NCBI GenBank assembly: GCA_003509065.1
Contig: DODG01000340.1
Span: 1-5,056, forward strand
Length of the DNA stretch: 5,056 nucleotides
Source: Acidobacteriota bacterium
GTDB lineage: Bacteria; Acidobacteriota; Vicinamibacteria; Vicinamibacterales; UBA823
Direction: 5' to 3'
Made by a program: the position numbers and the translations under genes. The first letter of the stretch is position 1. Each line of letters starts with the position of its first letter. The notes beneath the pieces were generated by a model, which worked only from the letters and a program-made list of their open reading frames with translations, ran no database searches and was not told the DNA's origin. Positions 1 through 5,056 of this stretch are shown in pieces.

Positions 1-2199
1 GTTCGTATGATTCGTGTGCTTCGGCCCGATGTCATCGTGGGCATGCGACCCACAGGTGCTGGCGGTGGGCAGCACCACCAAGCCTCTGCGCTGCTTGCAC
101 GAGAAGCGTTTCGAGCGGCCGCAGACGCAACCCGTTTTTCTGATCAGTTACAAGAAGGACTTCGTCCTTGGCAAGCACGCAAGTTCTATTTCAATGCCAG
201 TTCCCCATTTCAAGCGAGACTAGGGCCACCGCAAGGTGACGATATTGTCGCTGTAGATACCGGCGGGTACGATTCACTGTTAGGTCGCACCTATGCCCAA
301 ATTGGCAGCGAAGCGCGTAGCATGCATAAGTGCCAAGGAATGCCGCAACTCTTAGAGGTTCCAGGACAAAGCAACAAGGCCTACTATCGCCTAGCCGAAT
401 CAACCGTCGACCATCAAACAGCCTCGGACGATTTTTTTAGTGGAATCGACACAACGATTCTTCAACTTGGACAGTATGCTGGATTTAGCCCGCCATCCGA
501 ATTAACGATTCAGTTAACGAGTATTGAAACGCATGCAGCAAATGCGTTGCAGGTGTTTGAGAGCGAAGGTGTCGAAGCCACACGTCAACCAATTCGTTCG
601 GGTCTTTCGGCCGTGAGGAAATTGCGTGATCAGCTCAGCCTGATGAATTTGTCAGATGAAGCACAGTATGAAATTGATTTCAGGCTTGCGCAAAAAGAAG
701 CTCAATTTGAGCGGGCATTGCTTTTAGCGCACGAAATCAAACTAGAAGCATTAGCCGACGATGGCGTGGTGACTGCCGGTCAGCTTGTTCAGGTCTCGAC
801 GTTTGTGGCAAATCGAGGGAATGCGGACATTAACGTGCGTGGTGTGACTTTTAATGGTTTTGATAATAGCGGTATTGGTTGTCAAGCTGACGTCGTAGAT
901 GGTGAATCTGTGTATTCCTGCGACTCGCAGTTAAGAATACCGGCCAATGCTGTAAGCACTACACCATATTTCGAAAGACTCCCTGACGCTGCTCGATATG
1001 TTTTTAAGTCAGACGTGCCGTTCGGTGCAGCGTTCGAACCATCACCGTTCTCCGTGACATTTTCCATTGAGTTTGACAGTGAGCAAATTGGCGTCACCTT
1101 ACCCATTCAACATCGCTACGAGGAGAACATCTTCAGCGGTGAACGAAGAATGGAACTTCATGTCGTTCCTCAGTTAGCGGTTAAGATTTCGCCAGATATT
1201 GTCATTGTTCCACTTCGTGGAGAACCACGTGACCGAGAAATGCGTGTCAGCGTTACCAATCTCGGAACTGGCGGTATTGAAGGAAAAATCACACTCCAGG
1301 CGCCGCTTGGATGGACAGTAACACCACCAAGTGCCCAGGTGACTTTTACGCGGCAGGACGAAGAATGGATAGCGCGTTTTGTCATTACGCCAGCGGCGGA
1401 TGTTAAGCCTGGTGAGTTCGAAATGCTAGCGTCTGTTCAGACTGCCGAAGGTACCTTTGGTGAAGATGTTCAAGTTGTTGAGTATCCTCACATCCAGCGA
1501 AGGCATCTCGTCGGAATTGCGGAGGCGAGACTGAAGGTAATCGACGTGCGTGTTGCTCCCGACCTAAATGTTGGTTACGTGATGGGTGCTGGTGATCAGA
1601 TGCCGGTAGCGATTGAACAACTGGGCGCTAAACTGGATCGTCTTGACGCGGACACCTTAGCTTGGGGTGACCTGCATAGTTACGACGTGATTATAACTGG
1701 CGTACGAGCGTACGAATTAAATCGTCATCTCACTGCGTATAATGATCGCTTGATCGAGTACGTCAAGACTGGTGGCACGGTGATCGTTCAATACAACAAG
1801 TTAGGCTTCAATGCAGTGCAGTATGGGCCATATCCAGCGGAAGTCAGTCGTAATCGTGTGACCGATGAACACGCACCGGTTGAGATTCTCGTGCCAGAAC
1901 ATTCAGTGTTCATGACACCTAATCAAATTACTGAAAATACTTGGAACGGTTGGATACAGGAGCGTGGCTTATACTTTCTTGGCGATCGTGATCCAGAGTA
2001 TGTTGACCTTGTTCAGATCGAAGACTCGTTTAAGTTTAATGATGGGCCTAAGCGCGGCGCCTTGGTTGAAGCTCGACTGGGCGCTGGTCGTTGGATGTAC
2101 GTTGGCCTAGGGCTTTGGCGCCAATTGCCTGCAGGTACTACCGGCGCATACCAACTTCTCGCTAATTTGATCAGTCTTGGTAGAATCCCTGTTCACTAA
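1..2199 (+). CDS. PIG-L (LmbE-like) family deacetylase, large multidomain form, 5'-truncated by the window
   Basis: The frame is open from base 1 (Val-Arg precede the first Met at base 7), so this is the C-terminal 732 residues of a longer protein. Residues 1 to about 130, counted from base 1, match the second half of a PIG-L/LmbE zinc deacetylase domain: RPDVIV, then GGGQHHQAS with H25/H26, where the family places its last zinc ligand, then REAFRAAAD and GLRPWQARK. The AHPDDE motif and any signal peptide must lie upstream. A helical linker (about 150-250) is followed by beta-rich segments; C294 and C307 could form a disulfide. Residues about 396-480 resemble a NEW3-type Ig-like domain (VTNLGTGGIEGKITL, LGWTV). 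Residues 523-732 look like a ThuA/class I amidotransferase-like fold (YDVIITGVRAYE, YVKTGGTVIVQYNK, GRWMYVGLGLWRQLP) without a cysteine nucleophile. The family removes acetyl groups from N-acetylglucosamine-type substrates; the exact substrate here is unknown. This multidomain form is known from Acidobacteriota-like genomes. It ends in TAA and converges on the minus-strand operon. Confidence 0.88.
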   Translation, partial: VRMIRVLRPDVIVGMRPTGAGGGQHHQASALLAREAFRAAADATRFSDQLQEGLRPWQARKFYFNASSPFQARLGPPQGDDIVAVDTGGYDSLLGRTYAQIGSEARSMHKCQGMPQLLEVPGQSNKAYYRLAESTVDHQTASDDFFSGIDTTILQLGQYAGFSPPSELTIQLTSIETHAANALQVFESEGVEATRQPIRSGLSAVRKLRDQLSLMNLSDEAQYEIDFRLAQKEAQFERALLLAHEIKLEALADDGVVTAGQLVQVSTFVANRGNADINVRGVTFNGFDNSGIGCQADVVDGESVYSCDSQLRIPANAVSTTPYFERLPDAARYVFKSDVPFGAAFEPSPFSVTFSIEFDSEQIGVTLPIQHRYEENIFSGERRMELHVVPQLAVKISPDIVIVPLRGEPRDREMRVSVTNLGTGGIEGKITLQAPLGWTVTPPSAQVTFTRQDEEWIARFVITPAADVKPGEFEMLASVQTAEGTFGEDVQVVEYPHIQRRHLVGIAEARLKVIDVRVAPDLNVGYVMGAGDQMPVAIEQLGAKLDRLDADTLAWGDLHSYDVIITGVRAYELNRHLTAYNDRLIEYVKTGGTVIVQYNKLGFNAVQYGPYPAEVSRNRVTDEHAPVEILVPEHSVFMTPNQITENTWNGWIQERGLYFLGDRDPEYVDLVQIEDSFKFNDGPKRGALVEARLGAGRWMYVGLGLWRQLPAGTTGAYQLLANLISLGRIPVH

Positions 2200-2215
2200 T
2201 CGTGAATTCCTATAA

Positions 2216-2238
2216 ACCTGTGACCAAAGATCTCAGGT
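2216..2238. terminator. weak hairpin between convergent genes, possible terminator
   Basis: ACCTGTGA (2216-2223) pairs with TCTCAGGT (2231-2238) with one T-T mismatch and a 7-nt loop. It sits in the 47-bp gap between two converging stop codons, where a bidirectional terminator would be expected. No proper U-tract follows on the plus strand. On the minus strand it is followed by TTTAT, so it fits the end of the minus-strand operon slightly better. The stem is short, so this is only a candidate. Confidence 0.3.
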
Positions 2239-2246
2239 GTCCAGTC

Positions 2247-2798
2247 TTAGTGCTTCGAGTCGACGTATTTTTCAGAGAACCAGTACTCGCCCGGCACCGA
2301 ACCCATGACGCCTTCATAGAAAATCGTCACTGGTTCTGCAAAGTCAATCACACCTTTGAATAGCAGAAGCGCCTCTCCGCTTAATGCTGGCCCATTCTGA
2401 ATCAAGCCGGTTGGGAGAGTGAGATCAAGGCGACGCATTACATCGAGCCGTTGATCGCCTTGGATCATATAAAAGCGCTCTGTGCGAAACAGATCTAACA
2501 GGTCACCTTCTAGGCCGACCCAGAACAGATGTTGCGTGCTTGGATCTTTTAGCAGGCTTTCACGAACTTCGTTGTAGGGCTCCTGTCCCAGCGTGCATTG
2601 TCCCAACGTCGGTGGATTGACATAAACGAACCACATACGCAGCCCGGCCATACTGGGATCGCTAATGGTTAACTCGATAAGACTGTCATCCATATGAAGC
2701 TCGTCCCAGGTTGGACACTCTGCAGATACAGTCCGACTGGTGAACAGCACGATAACAGTTACGAGAACCAGGAAAATTTGTTTTAAAGCGTTAATCAT
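2247..2798 (-). CDS. secreted protein of unknown function (183 aa), second gene of the FMN-binding operon
   Basis: I do not recognise this family. The N-terminus is a clear Sec signal peptide: K6, a hydrophobic core at residues 8-19, and a likely cleavage site after V24-S25-A26. There is no lipobox before C28, so a soluble periplasmic or secreted protein is more likely than a lipoprotein. The mature part has two cysteines, C28 and C68, which could form a disulfide. It is acidic and rich in aromatic residues (RMWFVYVNPP around 54-63, HLFWVGLEGDLLDLF around 90-105, a C-terminal EYWFSEKY). No further membrane segment is visible. The ATG at 2798 lies 24 bp after the stop of the FMN-binding gene, with no good Shine-Dalgarno between them. 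Translation is therefore probably coupled or weakly initiated, and the two genes are probably co-transcribed. The context suggests a partner of the flavoprotein, but that is inference. Confidence 0.78.
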   Translation of the reverse strand: MINALKQIFLVLVTVIVLFTSRTVSAECPTWDELHMDDSLIELTISDPSMAGLRMWFVYVNPPTLGQCTLGQEPYNEVRESLLKDPSTQHLFWVGLEGDLLDLFRTERFYMIQGDQRLDVMRRLDLTLPTGLIQNGPALSGEALLLFKGVIDFAEPVTIFYEGVMGSVPGEYWFSEKYVDSKH

Positions 2799-2822
2799 GA
2801 TCTAGCAATAGGTTTTTAGGTT

Positions 2823-3401
2823 TTAATGTGCGTCACTGCTAGTTCCTGCAAGAAACGCCGAGGCAATGCGGCGTGCACTTTTACGAATAGCGCGAGTTGC
2901 ACTGGAGACGGTGATAGTTGCGGTCGTGATGCCGTCAACATCCTCGCCCACACGAAAACGATCCAAGATACTCTTGTTTAGGAACTGCTCTGTGAATTCT
3001 GGAAGATCAATTGAAAAATACCCGTAGGGTTCTCGATGTTTGATCATCTCGACGCCAGTGAGCTTGCCGTTTACATCTAGGCCAACCAACATTTCGATTG
3101 GTCCTTCATAGCCACGCTCAAGTGGTTCTATGTCTAGGGTTAAGAACGCGAAGCCTAGTAATTCCTCGCTGTCATTTGTAATCTGGAACGCTTGAATGTG
3201 CGGCGAACTCCCTGTGTTTTCTGTAAATCGAGTAGCTTCAGGAAACATTACAGCAAGATATGTTTCAAGTCCTGTTAGGGCCGATTGCCGATCCGCGTTC
3301 ACTTGGACGACCGCAGTTAGCATCAGCATAGCGATACCCATGATCGCAGTTCGTAAAAATAGCTTGGTGCGCCGAGTCATTCCTTTATCATCTTTACCCA
3401 T
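2823..3401 (-). CDS. exported FMN-binding domain protein, NosR N-terminal-domain-like
   Basis: This 192-residue protein has an N-terminal signal sequence (RRTKLFLR, hydrophobic residues 18-34, probable cut after V34-N35-A36). The rest is a single FMN_bind-type domain that most resembles the periplasmic N-terminal domain of NosR/NirI regulators: YLAVMFPEATRF (48-59), GYEGPIEMLVGLDVNGKLTGV (97-117), KHREPYG (121-127), LPEF (133-136), then VDGITTATIT (155-164) and SARRIA near the C-terminus. In such domains the transferase ApbE links FMN to Thr/Ser in a Dxx(S/T)GA(T/S) motif. Here D156-G-I-T159-T160-A161-T162 fits except Gly is Thr160, and T162 would be the acceptor. The transmembrane helices and 4Fe-4S part of full NosR are absent. 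A role in extracytoplasmic electron transfer is inferred. The start is uncertain: M1 at 3401 lacks a Shine-Dalgarno, and M8 at 3380 has AAAGGA directly against it. Both leave the signal peptide intact. No apbE gene is in the window. Confidence 0.85.
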   Translation of the reverse strand: MGKDDKGMTRRTKLFLRTAIMGIAMLMLTAVVQVNADRQSALTGLETYLAVMFPEATRFTENTGSSPHIQAFQITNDSEELLGFAFLTLDIEPLERGYEGPIEMLVGLDVNGKLTGVEMIKHREPYGYFSIDLPEFTEQFLNKSILDRFRVGEDVDGITTATITVSSATRAIRKSARRIASAFLAGTSSDAH

Positions 3402-3447
3402 GTAGTCACACGATCAATACGGGTAAAACCAGAGAAAGTGTTGTCGA

Positions 3448-3453
3448 ATTGTA
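3448..3453 (-). promoter_or_regulatory. candidate -10 element for the minus-strand operon
   Basis: Read on the minus strand this is TACAAT, five of six matches to the sigma-70 -10 consensus. It would give a leader of roughly 40 nt before the ATG at 3401. The expected -35 position holds no recognisable hexamer, so support is weak. Confidence 0.15.
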
Positions 3454-3458
3454 GGCAT

Positions 3459-3572
3459 ATGAAGAATTTAACATCTTACCTGCTCTTGTTGGGTTATTTG
3501 GTAACTTTTGTAGTTTCTTTACATATAATCACTTTTCTAATGACTGATGGCGTTCCAGCAGGGAAGTCGTGA
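3459..3572 (+). CDS. small hydrophobic ORF (37 aa), probable first half of a small membrane protein
   Basis: ATG at 3459 opens a 37-codon frame ending in TGA at 3570-3572. The product starts MKNLTSY and continues with a strongly hydrophobic stretch (residues 8-28, leucine/valine/phenylalanine rich), a good transmembrane helix, followed by the loop MTDGVPAGKS. Upstream there is only a weak TAGG, 3 nt from the ATG. A second hydrophobic frame overlaps its end by 4 nt, in the -1 phase (GTGA at 3569-3572). The two pieces together read like one helical hairpin protein of about 63 residues. It is either the first member of a coupled pair or the 5' part of a gene with a one-base deletion near GGGAAG (3561-3566). 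I do not recognise a family. It points away from the FMN-binding operon and toward the propeller gene. Confidence 0.4.
   Translation: MKNLTSYLLLLGYLVTFVVSLHIITFLMTDGVPAGKS
3524..3529 (+). promoter_or_regulatory. candidate -10 box (TATAAT) upstream of the propeller gene
   Basis: This is a perfect TATAAT, about 150 bp before the propeller start. The best -35 at 17-bp spacing is GTAACT (3501-3506), only three of six matches, and there is no TG extension. It lies inside the 37-aa hydrophobic ORF, so if that ORF is a real gene this would be an internal promoter or a chance match in T/A-rich codons. Confidence 0.2.
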
Positions 3573-3649
3573 TCGCTGCATTAATAGCATTTCTCTCGGC
3601 TACAATTGCAATGGTTGGACACGGTAAGGTATTTGTGAGCAAGGCATAA
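3569..3649 (+). CDS. small hydrophobic ORF (26 aa), probable second half of the small membrane protein
   Basis: GTG at 3569 begins a 26-codon frame (M/V-IAALIAFLSATIAMVGHGKVFVSKA in segments) ending in TAA at 3647-3649. Residues 2-16 form a second plausible transmembrane helix, followed by a basic tail (HGK, SK), a topology that complements the upstream small ORF. AGGGAAG at 3560-3566 could act as a Shine-Dalgarno but is only 2 nt from the GTG, too close to be ideal. The 4-nt stop/start overlap is typical of translational coupling. Equally, adding one base near 3564-3566 would join the frames as ...PAGK-VVIAALIAF..., which reads naturally across the junction and favours a frameshifted single gene. 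Confidence 0.3.
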   Translation: MIAALIAFLSATIAMVGHGKVFVSKA

Positions 3650-3665
3650 GCTTTTTGCCATTTTT
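3643..3665 (+). terminator. short hairpin plus T-tract, possible terminator or attenuator
   Basis: GGCA (3643-3646) pairs with TGCC (3656-3659). Two further A-T pairs can form inside the stem past a T-T mismatch, and ATTTTT (3660-3665) follows. The stop codon of the small hydrophobic ORF lies within the stem, as is common for terminators of short genes. However, only 16 bp separate it from the propeller ATG, leaving no room for another promoter. If it is functional it would attenuate read-through into the propeller gene rather than isolate it. The stem is weak. Confidence 0.3.
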
Positions 3666-3670
3666 CAGAT

Positions 3671-3675
3671 CGGAG
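3671..3675 (+). promoter_or_regulatory. ribosome binding site of the propeller gene
   Basis: CGGAG ends 5 nt before the ATG at 3681, a good Shine-Dalgarno spacing. It decides the start: the GTG at 3675 overlaps the site itself and is not a credible initiation codon. The ATG begins directly with the basic n-region of a signal peptide. Confidence 0.65.
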
Positions 3676-3680
3676 TGATC

Positions 3681-5056
3681 ATGCGATTGCGTTGGCTTGT
3701 CTTTACGCTTGTCGTTGTTGCACTAACCTCAGTAGCTGTTCATGCTCAGCAGACGGGTCAACCCGCAAGCGACGTGCTCCTCCAGTTTGATCCATGGGGC
3801 AATCCAACTCCTCGAGGGGGCGTTACAAACAATGGACCAAATTCCCATAGCGTGTGGTGACCAGGTTCTGTGGCGCTGGACCGCGTCAATCATCGTATGT
3901 TCGTACCAGAACCAGGCAACATTCGAATACTCGTATATCAGTTAGACGAGAAGGGCCAGCATGTCCGTCATACAGCAGATCATGTAATCGGTCATAGAAG
4001 TGTGGTCGGTCGCCGACGACAGTCTGCAACTAATCGTACCGACGGCGCGGGTGGCGCTGAAACTGGTCTTGCGGTGGACAATATCTACCAACGACTGTTT
4101 GTGCGAGACCGTAACCGTATTCTCGTCTTCAACGTCCATCCTGATGACATGCAAGATTATCCGGAAGCGACCCACGTAATTGGTCAGCCGGACTTCGAGA
4201 CCATGACATCTGGTGCCGGGCAGAGGCAATTCAGTGGTTCTGAGATCATCGTTGACGAAGATACACAGCGACTCTTTGTGGAAGACGGCTCACGTATTCT
4301 TGTGTTTGATATCGATCCAACAAGACTTGTAGATTTCCCAAATGCGAAAATTGTAATTGGACAGCCTGACTTTAAGAGCCGCGAACAAGGACTTGGGCCA
4401 AATCGACTTACACGCGCCCATGGGATTGCCTTAGATCCAGATGAGCACCGACTGTTTGTTTCAGATCAGAACAACAATAGAATTTTGGTTTTTGATATAC
4501 ATCCTGATCGACTGTCCAACGATCCACACGCTGTTGCAGTGCTTGGTCAGCCGGACTTCTACACGAACACGCCACGTTTCTCTGGCGCTCGCGCGAGGCC
4601 GGCAAATCGATTTGGTGTGAGATCGATCACGCCTGGTGGCCTAGATTATGATCGGTTGCATAAACGCTTGTTCGTTAGCCAATTGCCTGACAATAGAATT
4701 CTAGTGTTCGAAGCGGCGCCGGACAAGCTACAGGATAATCTAGAGGCCTTCGTTGTTGTCGGTCAGCCGGATTTCACGACATTCGATCCAGTTGTTTCAC
4801 AAACACGATTCGCTTTTCCCAAGGATCCATCGGTCGATTCTGAGAAGCAAATGCTTTATGTCTCTGAGGGTTTTCCTGGTGGAAACCGTGTTATGGCTTT
4901 TGACATCAGACCAGAGGTACTCCGCAGCGGACTCGCTGCACTCGATGTGATCGGCCACGTAGATGATGCAGGGCGTGACGACTTTAATCGTCGTATGGCC
5001 AATGACAGGTTGGATGCTCGGACCACGACGATGGCACGTGCCGTGGCGCTCGACGC
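3681..5056 (+). CDS. secreted beta-propeller (NHL-like, GQPDF repeats), interrupted by an in-frame TGA and 3'-truncated by the window
   Basis: ATG 3681 follows a good ribosome binding site and encodes a signal peptide: RLRW, hydrophobic residues 6-20, cleavage after V20-H21-A22. The frame runs to the window edge with one interruption, TGA at codon 60 (3858-3860). The protein resumes in the same frame at once with PGSVALDRVNHRMFVPEPGN, typical propeller sequence. Downstream, units of about 60-70 residues repeat the pattern VIGQPDF...GIALDPDEHRLFVSDQNNNRILVFD, as in NHL/6-bladed propeller proteins. Five or six units are visible and the gene continues past 5056. Such propellers usually bind ligands or other proteins outside the cytoplasm; the ligand here is unknown. 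Without readthrough the product is a 59-residue exported stub. Restart is conceivable at GTG 3870 or ATG 3897, but that product would lack the signal peptide. TGG encodes Trp throughout and the other genes have no internal TGA, so a recoded genetic code is unlikely. A nonsense mutation or sequence error is most probable. Confidence 0.75.
3984..4967 (+). repeat. six in-frame propeller repeat units marked by V(I/L)GQPDF
   Basis: The glycine codon that begins GQPDF occurs at 4182, 4359, 4545 and 4761, with degenerate versions at 3990 (IGHRSV) and 4953 (IGHVDD). Spacings are 192, 177, 186, 216 and 192 bp, all multiples of three, giving units of 59-72 residues. The DNA is also conserved: GGTCAGCCGGACTTC occurs at 4182 and 4545, with one change at 4761 (GATTTC), while the 4359 copy uses different codons (GGACAGCCTGACTTT). 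Each unit also carries a downstream (Q/H)RLFV and RILVF(D/N) pair of strands. This is protein-level repetition of propeller blades, not a mobile or satellite repeat. Confidence 0.7.

Noticed and set aside
882..1385. Minus-strand reading frames inside the deacetylase gene
   Set aside because: The plus-strand frame is continuous and domain-bearing. The antisense translations are low-complexity and lack ribosome binding sites.
2809..2822. Direct repeat TAGGTT-TT-TAGGTT between the two minus-strand genes
   Set aside because: It is only two 6-bp copies in an A/T-rich 24-bp gap, too short to call an operator or attachment site.
3858..3882. TGA as a selenocysteine codon with a downstream hairpin (GGTTC/GGACC) as a SECIS element
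   Set aside because: The stem is only 5 bp with a G-U pair, the site lies between Trp and Pro in a propeller with no redox logic, and no selenocysteine machinery is in the window.
3742..3945. 67-codon frame spanning the TGA of the propeller gene
   Set aside because: The in-phase propeller frame is recovered on both sides of the TGA, so no frameshift into this phase is needed. Its translation shows no propeller features.
3942..4229. 95-codon minus-strand reading frame
   Set aside because: It lies opposite the propeller frame, whose sequence shows clear repeat conservation. Its translation has no recognisable pattern.
4753..4950. 65-codon plus-strand reading frame in another phase
   Set aside because: It overlaps the propeller blades and its translation looks like out-of-frame sequence.

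Overview
The window reads as ordinary chromosome from a Gram-negative-type bacterium with many exported proteins. G+C is close to one half by eye. The large secreted PIG-L/NEW3-type deacetylase, the NosR-like FMN-binding protein and the GQPDF-repeat beta-propeller together suggest an environmental Acidobacteriota- or Gemmatimonadota-like organism. That placement is inference from protein style and is not proven. No tRNA, rRNA, CRISPR array, insertion sequence or integrase was seen.

Layout. Bases 1-2199 (+) hold the C-terminal 732 residues of a multidomain PIG-L (LmbE-like) deacetylase whose N-terminus lies upstream of the window. It converges, across a 47-bp gap with a weak hairpin, on a two-gene minus-strand operon. 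In transcription order that operon is a periplasmic NosR-like FMN-binding domain protein (3401-2823) and an unrecognised secreted protein (2798-2247), 24 bp apart. A divergent region follows (3402-3680). It holds two short overlapping plus-strand reading frames (3459-3572 and 3569-3649) that look like the two halves of one small two-helix membrane protein, and a hairpin with a T-tract. From 3681 to the window end runs a secreted beta-propeller with repeated V(I/L)GQPDF units. Its frame is open throughout except for one in-frame TGA at 3858-3860, just after the signal peptide and first segment.

Taken together, the window is about exported proteins: a deacetylase for N-acetylated sugar-like substrates, a flavoprotein likely to carry electrons outside the cytoplasmic membrane, and a propeller of unknown ligand. 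Nothing shows that the three transcription units act in one pathway. The main points of interest are two reading-frame interruptions within 300 bp (the split small membrane protein and the TGA in the propeller), the stand-alone NosR-like domain with a variant flavinylation motif, and its unknown secreted partner.
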